A DNA stretch of 35,394 nucleotides from Chara braunii (lineage: Eukaryota; Streptophyta; Charophyceae; Charales; Characeae), in assembly GCA_003427395.1 (NCBI GenBank), contig BFEA01000263.1, forward strand, positions 52,784-88,177, given 5' to 3'. Position 1 is the stretch's first letter; every line of letters starts with the position of its first letter. Below, in pieces: positions 9,994-20,705 of this stretch. The position numbers and the translations under genes were made by a program. The notes beneath the pieces are model-generated. The model did not search any database. It saw only the letters and a list, made by a program, of their open reading frames with translations, and was not told where the DNA came from.

Positions 9994-10928
9994 CAGAGAT
10001 GAGCATTTTTTTTTGGAATTGGCACTTCACCCAACCCGCCCATAATTTTTTAACCACCCCCTGCCCTAAAAAAAACAAAAACAAAAAATCTCAAGGCGAC
10101 CTAACCCACCCGAGTGTTTTTTTGAAAATTTCCACCCACACCCAACCCGCCCGTCACCCGTAAAAAAACTTCACCCTGACCCACCCACATCCGCGAGAAC
10201 AAAATTACCCGCCCGCACCCGATACCTAATTATTTTCCACCTGCACCCGCCCATTCCCCATTGTCTCAGTCCCTTTGAACATTTGCACGCACCATACCAA
10301 CATGACATCCATGGCTGCAGAAATTCGAATCGCTCCACAAGTTTGAAATTGGGTAGTGAACCTAAGGATTGCCACTTGCTGTGGTTAGGTCCGATCCCCG
10401 CTGTTTTAATGGGAGCGAACATCCTGTTGTCTGGGCCGTGGTCCAGCTGCCACCAGTAGAACGTGACACATTTTTTCAAGGAGGACCCCAAATTTTTAGT
10501 TGCCACTAGCGCGACTTTTTTTTTCAAGGATGATAACTTTTTTTCCCCGGGGCCCCAGGGTGGAGACTTTCCGTTTCCTGGGCCTCCAACCTTTGAAGTC
10601 CACAGATGGACCGACGTTTGAAGTCCACAGATGGACCGCAGCTGGAAAATATGTATAAGGGGGGTGGGGGGTCGGGGGGAGGGTTCTTATGGGTTGTCCT
10701 GGGTCTGTGGGTCGGGTGACCCAGGCCTAGCGTTCACCCGCTTGTCACCCACCCATTCGGGTGACCCTGGCCTAACATAGACCCGCCCGTCACCCACCCA
10801 GGCTTGCTCGCCTTGACCCACCCTCATCCTACACATGCAAGCTTATCAAGACCCACACCTGACCCAATGCCTCGTGGGTGGGGTGGGCGCGGGTGGGTGT
10901 GGGTCTGGGTACCCGTTGCTCATGTCTG
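9994..10928. mobile_element. Probable non-autonomous hAT-like element
   Basis: The ends are imperfect terminal inverted repeats: CAGAGATGAGCA at 9994 and, on the other strand, CAGACATGAGCA at 10928 (11 of 12 match). Next to both ends lie dense ACCCGCCC/ACCCACCC motifs and their complements, the kind of subterminal repeats plant hAT transposons use to bind transposase. No transposase is visible inside. The 8-bp flanks (CCACACGC and CTCAGAAA) do not match, so the target duplication is decayed or the ends are slightly misplaced. Confidence 0.5.
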
Positions 10929-11335
10929 CTCAGAAAAGAGTCTCTAAATCATGTAATGCAAGGGAAACCAGACCAGGACCTGATTTCCGGAGTTTCCAGG
11001 TCCAAACAAAGACCCTACAAACTCACAGAAAAGACGAGAATTGGAGCCCAAATCTCTGGTTCGGCGATCTCATCCTTGGTTGTGAAGTTCAATCTGGCAG
11101 ACTGGGCTGAGAGGAAAGAGAGGAACAATGGCTGCCAGTGGATCCTCCAGAAATGGAGCAATCAATGCCGATCAGGTCTCCTCCGGCTGAACGGAAGGAA
11201 GCATTGTGAATGTGTACCTATTGTAAATCCATGACTGGCTGGGGGAGAAGAAACCAGACTGATGCTCCCCCAGAATGGACATAGAGCCGGCAATTTAACG
11301 ACCTGTTTTTTGGTAAGAACAAGGTAACTACGGCC

Positions 11336-11905
11336 GTGTCGAAATCTGAGTTTCGAGTTGCAAATGAAACTCGTTTTCGCAGCCCAAGTTTACATAGAGC
11401 AAGAACTCAGGCCGCCATGGCAGACACACTCCACGTTACTATAAGCACTTTATTAGTAACTAAAGCCCACAGTGGGCATGGCGGAGAAATCTCGGCCCTG
11501 GTCCAGGCACAACGGGCCAGGGCAGGACTGAATCTGGCTCAAATCACAGTGAGGTTCAGCCCATACTACTGGCTGGCCCTCTTGGCCTCTTTTCCAGGGA
11601 TTTTCTGGTCCCTGGCCCTCTTTACTTACCAAGTTACCACGCAAAACCTTTCAGCAATTCGATCTGATCGAGCAGCCGGAAATTTTCCCACGGCAATCGA
11701 AGAGGCCCTGAACGACATGTCACTGACGCAACTGGGTTCACAGCTTGAGAGAGCTGCAATTACAACTCGCACCAAGACTGAAGTGCAAAAACGAGTTTCC
11801 ATAGCACATCGGTTTCAGAATGCATGCCGCGACCATAGTTTTTCCAAAAAGAAAAACAAAAAGACCCGGCAGGCCCAGATAAAACGCCATTTGGCAAAGT
11901 GCTGA
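11336..11905 (+). other. 189-codon open frame of unknown nature
   Basis: Open frame starting MSKSEFRVANETRF. It has one hydrophobic stretch (YYWLALLASFPGIFWSLALF, about residues 77-96) and a lysine-rich end (SKKKNKKTRQ). I recognise no family. The 16-base word GAAACTCGTTTTCGCA near 11366 recurs inverted near 11800 with one mismatch, so the frame may lie inside a small inverted-repeat element rather than be a gene. I would not call it coding without further evidence. Confidence 0.25.
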
Positions 11906-12062
11906 GGGTAGTAGAAGCTTCATTTAAGTTTCCAATTGCATGGTTGGTCGGTGAGAATGAAATCACTGTCGCCAATTTTAACGCATGAAGGGAGAGAATC
12001 TTGGGTGCAGCCACAGCTGCTAGTTTCCTAACAAGTGGAAATCTTTTTCTTGTTTACATACA

Positions 12063-12262
12063 CTATGCTTGTGTGAATATCGAATACAAGAAAACACGAA
12101 TGGATTCAGGTTCGGCGTATTTGGACTATGCTTGTGTGAATCTCCAATACAAGAAAACACGAATGGATTCAGGTTCGGCGTATTTGGACCATAAACTATA
12201 CTGGTGTGAATCTCCAATACAAGAAAACACTAATGGATTCAGTTTCAGCACATTTGGACCAG
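12063..12262. repeat. Three tandem ~63-70-bp units
   Basis: Units start at 12063, 12126 and 12196, each with CTAT(G/A)C...GTGTGAAT...AATACAAGAAAACAC and GGATTCAG. The first two are nearly identical, and the third is diverged with a 7-bp spacer. Non-coding. Confidence 0.85.
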
Positions 12263-12705
12263 TAACTAAAAAGTTGGCAAAAACTCCTAATCCGGAGAAA
12301 ACTTTGGCGAACTCCGAATACTGTTTTATAGTGCTTCTGAGTTGTTGTTTTCCGTTTTTTTTGCCTGTTTGTTTTTTTCAACTTTTTTTATGTTTGTAAG
12401 ATGAGCCTGCCTTGTTTGTTCGCGAAATTTTTGACGACATTGCTTGTGGTGTCACAGGGAAAAACCCCAAATTTTGGGCCTTCCTTTAACCATCCCTCCA
12501 AGAAAAAGGTCCACAACAGACACAGAGTTCATCTGAAAAAGCTCCATTATGAAGTGACTGGCCGTATGCCTGGACAATGACATCGGTTGATCTGAAAAAT
12601 TGCAACTGTGTTGACATTTGCAAGAGGTCCGACCACACAGAAGGTGCTTCTCTGTGTGTTTCCAGAATTTAGGGATGGATACTGCCACCAAGAGAGGCAT
12701 CCCAC

Positions 12706-12802
12706 CTGCTCAAAACGTTTCTCCGCCTCCAGTAATTTTGTATTGACCTTCTCCAGCTCAGAATCCTTTTCGGCTAGCAGCAGCTTCACATTTTCTCTTG
12801 AC
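12706..12802 (-). CDS. Internal exon of a coiled-coil host gene (downstream exon)
   Basis: A 97-bp exon on the minus strand. It is bounded by a good acceptor (AAATGCAG before 12802) and a good donor (GAGCAG/GTGGGA at 12706/12705). It encodes SRENVKLLLAEKDSEL... and LLEAEKRFEQ, a charged heptad-like coiled coil with no stop. It starts with one base that completes a codon, exactly matching the two-base remainder of the exon at 33830-34144. The two therefore splice in frame and produce one continuous coiled coil. The protein family is not identifiable from this piece. Further exons are not found below 12706. Confidence 0.65.
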
Positions 12803-13029
12803 CTGCATTTGAGACAGGCCAATATCAGGATTTGAGCAAGTGAGAGTGGAATTTAATCTCAGAACGTTGGTGCTGAAGATCTGTCATATGCTGTATATTT
12901 GTTTATTTATGAAAAGCCATGACTTGCTGATAGGAAAGAGACTGGACCGGATATGCAGCCAGGCCATGAGATGCTGTTTTTTTCTTTTACAACAGCAAGG
13001 AAGCTGTCCAAGCAAACACTTGCAGTAGG

Positions 13030-13255
13030 CGACAAGTTGGTGCAGCGAGCAACCTGAACGCTCAATGTACACCAAAACACAGGATTACTGGANNNNNNNN
13101 NNNNNNNNNNNNNNNNNNNNNNNNNNNNNNNNNNNNNNNNNNNNNNNNNNNNNNNNNNNNNNNNNNNNNNNNNNNNNNNNNNNNNNNNNNNNCGACAAGT
13201 TGGTGCAGCGAGCAACCTGAACGCTCAATGTACACCAAAACACAGGATTACTGGA
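13030..13255. other. Assembly gap of 100 N flanked by an identical 63-bp sequence
   Basis: Bases 13093-13192 are N. The 63 bases before the gap (13030-13092, CGACAAGTTGG...TTACTGGA) are repeated exactly after it (13193-13255). This is the usual sign of two contigs whose overlap was not merged, so the gap may contain nothing. Open frames running through the N run are meaningless. Confidence 0.9.
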
Positions 13256-13389
13256 AATAAATTGCACGATGCGTCATTTTGGCAACATGAGGGGTGCATA
13301 AATAAATTAGTGGTTGGCGGGTGACCTCACGGCAAACAGAGGTCGCGAACGAGGCATAAGACCTTCAGAGAACAAAGGGAGAAGAAATG

Positions 13390-13958
13390 TTACGGACTCA
13401 GCCAGGGCTTGATCCCTGGTCCGCGGGTTACCACCCGCCAAGCTGCTATTTTATTTTTGAGTCTCTGATATCCGGTTCCTGACTGTCGGCACCCTCTGCA
13501 GTTGACGCCCATTCTCAAATCCCTCCTCTGGCACTTTCGGATTTCGATACTTAGCGCTATCCAGCATTCTGGCGCCCAGGCTCAGACCTTCAATTCTCAG
13601 TTCAGCCCCGAGGCAAATTGCACTTCTGCCCTCGGACTCAACTTGAGCCCGGTACTTAGGACAGGACTCAAGCTGAGTCCGGCATTCAGTTTTCGGCCTC
13701 AGTGATTGTGCTTCAGTGTGACTTGCTGCGACATTGTGTTCGGAACCCAAGATTGCGACATTGTGTTCGGAACCCAAGATTGCGACATTGTGTTTGGAAC
13801 CCAAGATTGCGACTTTGCGACTTTGCGACTTTGCCACTTTGTGTCTGCGTCCGTCGAGTCGTGTCGCGTCCGTGTTGAGTTGAGCTAGAGTGCGTGTGTG
13901 CTCTCCCTCTCTCCGTCTCTCTTCCCCGACCTCGCTGCTCTGCCTCAGTCCCGTCACA
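13390..13958 (+). mobile_element. Solo LTR, family A, copy 2
   Basis: A 569-bp unit from TGTTACGGAC to CCCGTCACA with perfect 5-bp target duplications AGAAA at 13385-13389 and 13959-13963. It matches the copy at 7979-8471. It is longer mainly because a 27-bp unit (GCGACATTGTGTTCGGAACC...) is present three times at about 13727-13807 where the other copy has one. No internal region adjoins it. Confidence 0.92.
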
Positions 13959-13990
13959 AGAAATGAACAACTAGCAAACCGTGTTACCTT

Positions 13991-14050
13991 CTTCCTCCCG
14001 GTAAAAGACATATTCTGATCCTTCCTCCCGGTAAAACACATATTCTGATC
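13991..14050. repeat. 30-bp tandem duplication
   Basis: CTTCCTCCCGGTAAAAGACA... (13991-14020) is repeated at 14021-14050 with one difference. Non-coding. Confidence 0.9.
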
Positions 14051-14103
14051 TGCACCTTGTACAGCCTTCAAACTGGATATAGCATACTTGTGTCCCATCG
14101 GGT

Positions 14104-14172
14104 GTGCGCCGCTTGCGCACGTGCAGCATTCAGCGCATTCGCACGAATGCGCTTGCACGTGATGCGGCGCAC
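14104..14172. repeat. Long imperfect palindrome, CpG-rich
   Basis: Outer arms GTGCGCCGC (14104-14112) and GCGGCGCAC (14164-14172) pair perfectly. The inner arms AGCGCATTCG (14132-14141) and CGAATGCGCT (14144-14153) form a 10-bp stem with a two-base centre. The flank CCCCGAAAAATAGGGG links it to the inverted relative at 9147-9262. It is followed by two CCCCCCC tracts and a G-rich tract at 14264-14279. It is likely the end of an uncharacterised repeat. Confidence 0.75.
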
Positions 14173-14908
14173 CCCGAAAAATAGGGGTTGGAAGAAAAAG
14201 GGGGAGGGGTGGGGCGTGGTAGCACACACTGCCCCCCCAATTGTAACAATGTTTGGTGGCAAAGGGGGAGGGGGGGGGGAATTGTGACCGCACTCAACTG
14301 CCCCCCCAAAATAAGTGTGTCTGTCGCAGCTTTCATGCACGTGGAATGTATTGAAGTACAATCATTATGAGTGTGCTCGGTGTTGTCTCCAATGGGAAGT
14401 TCCCGTTGAGACAGTCTTGTTTTTCTCTTTTCATTGCTGGTCTTTGTTTTGTTGTTTTGCTAAGAATCATGGGCAGGTCACAAGTCGCGCCAGTAGTTCC
14501 AGTCCGGGCATATTCATGCGCACCCAAAGTCCGAGTTCCTAGAGTGACCATGTTCCAAACCATGCTCGTAGGGCCTATTTACACGCCCCATCCAGTCTGA
14601 GTCTGTGCACGCTCAGAAAATGAAAAAGATAAAGAGAAAACAGCTCCTCCACTCATTAAACAGTCACTGACCCTCGTCGCATGGCACACGAGACGATAAA
14701 AGAACAACTGCATCTGCCAGGAGTGGTGGCAAGATACACTCGTTACTATTCCTAGTGAATGGGTGTCCAGCTTTTGTTTTTCTTTCTTCACATTTCTGTT
14801 GCCTTGTTGGCGAGGCCCATTACCTCCACCCTATGGTTGAATCTACTTTTCTGGTCCGATACAGTCATAATGAGGAGGGTTCGAACTTCGTGTTCGTTTT
14901 GTTTTTTT

Positions 14909-15765
14909 TGCAATCAGACTCGCTCTCATTCACACTTCGCATGCATGCAAACAGGTGCGCAGCAAACTGGCGACAAGCGCCCACTCAAAACTCAGAGATA
15001 TGGCAACCAAAACGCAGCTCACATACAGCGCCCACACAACTCTCTATTTGCACACACAGGATCACCCTGGATATCCCACACACGATACTCTGTACACACA
15101 CACACACACACACTGAACTCTATCTACAGCTATGGCGGCTGCTACCCTATCGCTATGGCTACGCTCCTCTCTCGCCCACTTCGTCTTCGGGCTCACTGCA
15201 GACCACCTAGCACAAGTCGCTGTGGCAGCGCTTCCGCATGGCTCACGCAGGAATGAATGAATGACTGGGCGCTGCCTCTTGATTTAAACTTCTGCAGCTC
15301 ATTGGTCTGGCCCTTTCCCATGCCCGTAGTGCACACAGTCCCATGCGGTACTTGCTTGACTGGACTAGGACTGACTGGGACTGGGACTGCTGACTCAGCA
15401 CGGGTAGACTCCACCACTTGCCCACTTGCCTCAGCCTAAACATGGGCAACTTCGAAAAGCCACTACTCGGACCTTCTGGAAGGCCATAGACTTGGCCTTT
15501 CGATACTGTAGCAGCTACGACCTTGACCTTTCGGGAAAGCTACAGCTACGACTTCTAGACCTGACTAAGACTCCTACTCGACAGGTCTACAGATCGAACC
15601 CCTGCTACCTATGGACCCTATGACAGTCTACCAACTCTTACAAATACGCAGGTCACGGGTTCAACTCTAGGGGTCGACACAGATACTGTACACAGGTAAG
15701 GTCGGGACTAGGGATCGAGCCCTGGGATCTGCATCGGCTACTGCGAACTGGTGAATACCGTTTCA
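14909..15765 (-). repeat. 3' LTR of the nested Ty3 element (intact copy)
   Basis: On the minus strand it runs TGAAACGGTATTCACC... to ...AGTCTGATTGCA, giving TG...CA ends over 857 bp. A purine-rich tract (GGCGGGAG) lies directly before the TG, as expected for plus-strand priming. Its two parts, 14909-15263 and about 15383-15765, match the two halves of the split 5' LTR. A CA microsatellite (15096-15113) lies inside. The central ~120 bases (15264-15382) have no counterpart at the other end. Confidence 0.85.
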
Positions 15766-15803
15766 CTCCCGCCGGCCTAAATTCGGGGTCCTCCGAGAAT
15801 AAC

Positions 15804-17905
15804 TCAGTCCAAGGAAGGACCTTTACCTTTCTCATCTCTCTCGTAGGCTCTAACCATGTCGGGAGCTGTCTCTAGAAGTTCTGCTCTAGTGAACCAGCGG
15901 TCGTCCTCCGGTTCCTGATAAGCAAACCAGACCTTATACTGCTTCTGTGGACGGCCTCTACCTCCTGTTCTGAACACATATTCACCTACAATGCCATCAA
16001 TGTCGTATCTCCCGTCCATGTCTGGGGGGATCATGGATCTCCTAGATGGAAACTGTCAACTCGTGACACACAGCAGTAACTTTGATGCATGAAATACAGG
16101 GTAGGTGTGGAGGTGTGCTGGGATCTCTATGGTGTAGGACAGGCCATCCTCTCCGCCCTTAACTTCTAGAACTGGCCACGGTCCCCTATACGCGGGCAGT
16201 AACTTCTGCGAGATGTTTTCCTCAGGAGCGAACTCTTTGGACTTGACCCAGACTAAGTCCCCTACTTGGAACTGTGACGGGCGACGGTGCTTATTAGCCT
16301 GTTCCATCATCCGGTGCTGGGCCTTCCTGAGGTTCTCAACAACAGTGGCTATCTCTCTTTCGTGCTGTATCGCGAACTCCCTAGTACCGGGCGGTAGCCT
16401 ATGAATCTGATCCTGGTTAAGCCCTTCAAACGGTCTGCGCGGTCTAAAGGACTTGTGCAACTCATTGGGAGTGCGACAGGTGGACACGTGCACGCTGTTA
16501 TTGTACGCACTGGCTACCGTGGGTAACATCTCGTCCCAGTTGATCTGGTTGGGTCTAGTGTACATACGCAGAACTTGCTGCAAGATCTTGTTCATCTGCT
16601 CAGTCTGACCGTTAGTCTCTGGATGACGGCCAGACGACATTAGCAGCTTGGACCCATAGACTTTCATCAGTTCCTGCCAGTTCTGGCTAGTGAAGCGACT
16701 ATCTCTATCGCTAACTATAGACAACGGGACTCCATGCTCACTAATTCAAAAGTCAAAAAACTTCTGAATTACTAGCTCTGTACGGGCCTCTGCAGGCAAA
16801 GGAACAAAAACAACATATTTGCTAAATCTATCGACTATAACCATGACTTGGCTCTTGTCGCGCCTACTCTTGACCTGCGTATCCATAAAGTCAATGGACA
16901 CAGAATCTCCGGGCTGGTCAGGAATAGGCAAGGGTCTGAGAAGACCTAGAGGGGCACGCGTAGTGCTCTTGTTTCTCTGACAAACTTTACAACTGCGGAC
17001 ATACTCTATGCAGTCGTTCTTCATTCCAGGCCATGTATACGCATGCATCAGGTTGGCTAGAGTCTTTTGCCAACCGAAGTGTCCCTCTGTGTCGTGGCAT
17101 TCTCCTAAGATTAAGCTACGGATCTCCTCGCTGTTCGGGATGCACAAGCGATCTACTACATTAGTCTTCTCAAATAACAACCCCTCTGTAGTGCGATAAT
17201 CTGGCTCGGTCTCTGGGGCCTCCTTAACCCTCTTGAGGTGGTCACTATAGATAGGGTCCTGCACATACGCCTGTCAAACTTTTTCCTGCAGGTCTCTCCC
17301 TATCTCCAGATAGTGAACTATAGCTCCAAAGTAGTCTGATCTCCTACTTAGAGCATCCGCAACTACATTGTACTTGCCTTTAACAGGCTTGAGCTCAAAG
17401 TCGTACCGGTCTATCTCAACGGCCTGTGTCTTCAGCCACGGAAGTGTCTCATGGTCTGAATACACCTTGAAGTTCCTCCCAAGCAGGTAATGCTTCGAGT
17501 GCTCTAAGGCCTGCCTGAGAGCGTAGAGTTCCCTCTCATATGTCGAGGTAGCGACCTTCTCTGAGGGCATCCTTGATGGCATAGACTCTATGGGTCTGTA
17601 ACCATTCTCGTTGTCCTGCTGTAACACGACGCCCATTCCATACTGACTCGCGTCCGTGGTGACGACAAATGGCAAAGATGGATCTGGTACTTTGAGGACA
17701 GGGTACTCTATCAACGCGCGCTTCAACTTCTTTAGCGCAGACATACAGTCCTTATCCCATTGCCAGATTGCCTCTTTCTTGAGCAACCTGCGAAGGGGGG
17801 CGGCGATAGTCGAGAAGTTCCTCACAAACTTCCTATAGTAGTTAGCCAGACTTAGGAACAATCGCAACTCAGTCAGTGTGCGGGGCGTCGGCCAATCTCT
17901 AACCG
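15804..17905 (-). pseudogene. Ty3 pol 3' part: RNase H, integrase and chromo-like tail
   Basis: Minus strand from 17905. RNase H reads WPTPRTLTELR, FVVTTDASQYGMG, STYERELYALRQALEH and NVVADALSRR, with about 12 residues missing after LKTQA. After a stop (17273) comes the integrase: an HHCC zinc site (HDTEGHFGWQKT... CKVCQ), SIDFMDT (first Asp), SDRDSRFTS (second Asp) and ETNGQTEQMN (catalytic Glu). A TGA in place of Trp interrupts it at about 16746. The C-terminus, after a stop at 16056, is a short chromo-like region (IDGIVGEYVFRTGGRGRPQK... WFTRAELLETAPDMV). The catalytic residues are preserved but the frame is broken. Confidence 0.9.
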
Positions 17906-18334
17906 CCGCTGTCGGAAGACGATGCGACGCGGCAACGGATGTTGACTCATTTTGGTCAACCTCCGCGCCGCGCCGAATCCGCGCCCTGGAACTGTCCACG
18001 ACCGCAGTCAGTTAGGCTCTAGCGCATCAGTTGAAATTCCCCTGGGTCGAAGTCACGAAAGGGACGGCGCGGCGGTACAGCCCTTTGGAGGCCTGATCAT
18101 CCCCTGTGGACCGAACCGTCGCGACCGTGAGGGGCGAATTAGTGAGTCCCGATCCAAGCGACACTTGAAACGGGCCAAGGGTTAGTGAGGTAGGCCTGTT
18201 TGACCGGTTGGAACCAGACCGACACGACCGCCTAACCCCATCGAAAGAGAAATAGCCCCAAAGACGGTCATGTAAATGAATAACCCGGCCCTAGTAATAA
18301 TTAAGATGGGGTCACATGGTATTTTAGGCACAGG

Positions 18335-18520
18335 ACTGACTGCTCGTCTACCTGGGACTGGGCTTGCACCAATCCCGTGCTAAAATTAGCACAGTCCCAC
18401 GCTATTTTTAGCGCGGGACTGACTGTTCATCAACCGGGGATTGGGCCTGCGCCAATCCCATACTAAAATTAGTACAGTCCCATGCTATTTTTAGCGTGGG
18501 ACTGACTGTTCAGCTACCTA
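18335..18520. repeat. Two ~105-bp units with paired hairpins upstream of the TATA box
   Basis: Each unit contains TGCTAAAATTAGCA-type and CGCTATTTTTAGCG-type inverted repeats followed by GGGACTGACTGTTCA. In the first hairpin one unit has GTGCTAA/TTAGCAC and the other TACTAA/TTAGTA, so a G:C pair has become A:T with both sides changed. A third, weaker unit lies at 18555-18600. Confidence 0.75.
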
Positions 18521-18633
18521 AGGCTGACTGTTCATATCCCAAGATCGGGACGGGTGTTAAATTTAGCTCAGACCCTGACTATTTTTAGCCCCGGCCCCGA
18601 CCTTGGGACTGCTGCACTCAGCACCGATCACCT

Positions 18634-18659
18634 GGCCTCTCCACTATAAAAGAGAGGCC
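18634..18659 (+). promoter_or_regulatory. TATA box in the loop of an 8-bp inverted repeat
   Basis: TATAAAA (18645-18651) lies between GGCCTCTC (18634-18641) and GAGAGGCC (18652-18659), exact reverse complements. This would place RNA polymerase II initiation near 18675-18680. It is the only strong core promoter signal I see in the 5.1-kb element, and it sits about 735 bp from its left end, a position expected of a U3 promoter in an LTR. Confidence 0.65.
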
Positions 18660-19170
18660 GGTGTCACTCAACGAAAGAAGAAGCCCTCACTTGCGGGAAT
18701 ACGGCAGCGCTGGCAGAACAGCAAGAGAGGAGAGAGACACACAGCTTGGGAGTATTACACGAGCTAAGGAGCGGCGATGTGCCAACGAGAGCGTGAGAAG
18801 AGTTGGAGCTATGAGCAAGAGAGGGTCAAACCAAGGCAAGCAAGGGCAGAGGTAAGGAAAGGGAGGGGCAAGGCTGGCAGGGGAAGGTGTCTCGGGAATT
18901 CACCTAGTCGCTTGTCACATGCAGCTACTTTTCTTTCTGCCCCTCACTTTCCCTTTCTCTCTCCCTTCTCTTCTCTCTTTCTCTCTCTCGCTCCCCATTG
19001 CCTCCTTCTCGTCCACTTACCTCTCATGAGTTATGATCACTTACCTTTGATTCGTTGGCTGACGGGCACCCACATGCCTTAGTGAGCTGCTAAGTCCATC
19101 TCTGTGCTCCCTGCACTTGCCCTCTATCACAGACGTCAAAACCCTTAAGACTCCCTAGTCGGCTATGTGT

Positions 19171-19690
19171 AATGCTGCTGAACTGTGCGCCTGCGCGCAC
19201 CATGTTTGAGGGCCATATATGAACCGTGCGCCTGCACGCACTAAGTTTGAGAGTCGTATCTGAACTGTGCACCCGCGCGCACCATGCCTGAGGGCCATAT
19301 AAGAACCGTGCGCCTGCGCGCACTAAGTCTGAGGGTCGTATCTGAACTGTGCGCCGCGCGCACCATGCCTGAGGGCCATGTATGAACTGTGCGCCTACAC
19401 GCACTATGTCTGAGGGTCGTATCTGAACTGTGCGCTCACGCGCACCATGCTTGAGGACCATATCTGAACTGTGTGCCTGCGCGCACCATGCCTGAGGGCC
19501 GTATCTGAACTGTGCCTGAGGATCGTATCTGAACTGTGCACCCACACGCACCATGTCTGAAGATCGTATCTGCCCACTCGCACGCACTATGTTTGAGGGT
19601 TGTATCTGAACCGTGCGCCCCTCGCACTATGTCTGGGCGCTGATTCTGAACTCACGCGCACTATACCTGAACTGTGCGCCCTCGCATGCA
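19171..19690. repeat. 41-bp minisatellite, array 1 (~13 units)
   Basis: Tandem units of about 41 bp begin GAACTGTGCGCC and contain GCGCGCACCATG and CTGAGGGCC. Adjacent units alternate between a CACCATG...GGCCATAT type and a CACTA(A/T)G...GTCGTATCT type, giving an 82-bp higher-order period in the left half. The period is not a multiple of three, so open frames across it are accidental. The right end degenerates with deletions. Confidence 0.9.
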
Positions 19691-20130
19691 GTATCCGGAG
19701 GCTGCTTTGACCAGTGCGCTGGTGAGCATCCAAACTCAGATGATTGCGAACCAGTGAACTGATACATACTCGATCTCAATTTCAGCTTTGACCAGTGCGC
19801 TGGTGCGCATCCAAACTCTGAACTTTGCCCTGACGATTGTGAGCCGATACATATTGAATCTCTAGTGTGCACCCAAACTCTGAATCGTTGCTTTGATGAT
19901 TGAGAGCCAGTGTGCCCATAGGCACTTGATCTGTGAACTTTGACCAATGTGTCGGTGCCACTTTCATCTGAGAACACAACTTTTGCAGACAACCGATTTT
20001 GAGTCCCCAAGTTGTAAACTTGGCAATTAGCCAATTCCGGATCTGAATGTCGGTGTCCGTTTTTTTTCCTGTGCGGGCTTGTCACCTTTGCAGTTGTCTG
20101 AGCTTGCGCACATGCGCTCCCCAAGTTTGA
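19691..20130. repeat. Degenerate repeats between the two minisatellites
   Basis: Loose repeats of GACCAGTGCGCTGGTG(A/C)GCATCCAAACTC with a spacing near 105 bp, fading to the right. They share the GTGCGC word with both flanking arrays and appear to be decayed or expanded units. No gene is seen. Confidence 0.6.
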
Positions 20131-20705
20131 TATTATTTGAGTGCGCGCCTTTGCGCACCCATGCTAAACATTGTTATTTGAGTGCGCGCCCATGTGCGCC
20201 CAGGTCGATTTTGATATCTAAGTGTGTGCCCATGCACATTTGAGCCTGACATAGTTATTTGGATGTGCGCCCACCCGCGCCCATGCTTGGCATCGCTATG
20301 TGGGTGCGCGCCCATGCACGCCCATGCCTGGGATTGTTATTTGAGTACGCGCCCACCCACGCTCATGCTCGACATTGATATTTGAGTGCGCGCCCTTGCG
20401 CGCCCATGCCTTGTATCACTATCTGAGTGCGCACTCATGCGCGCCCATGGTTCGAATTGCTATTTGAGTGCGCACCTATGCGCGACCGTGCTCAAATTGC
20501 TATCTGAGTATGCGCCCATGCGCACCCACACCCGACATTGATATTTGAGTGTGCGCCCATGCGCGCCCACGATCAGAATTGCTATTTGAGTGCGCGCTCA
20601 TGCGCGCCCAAGCTTGGAACAGCTATTTGAGTGCGCGCCCATGCGCGCCCATGCTAGGTATTACTATTTGAGTGCGTGCCCACGCACGCCCAAGCTTGTC
20701 ATCAT
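20131..20705. repeat. 41-bp minisatellite, array 2 (~14 units)
   Basis: About 14 units of close to 41 bp start TATTTGAGTGCGCGCCCATG and contain GCGCGCCCATG. The core is nearly palindromic (GCGCGC..ATGCGCGC). Period and core resemble array 1, so the two arrays probably descend from one. Confidence 0.9.

Noticed and set aside
13451-14293. 280-codon minus-strand frame
   Set aside because: It lies mainly over the solo LTR and its 27-bp repeats, then runs into the palindrome; a chance frame across unrelated repeats.
19090-20315. Minus-strand frames of up to 165 codons with repeated peptides
   Set aside because: They follow the 41-bp minisatellites, whose period is not a multiple of three, so coding selection is not credible.
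19171-20705. CRISPR array
   Set aside because: Units are contiguous diverging repeats without unique spacers, in clearly eukaryotic DNA with no cas genes.
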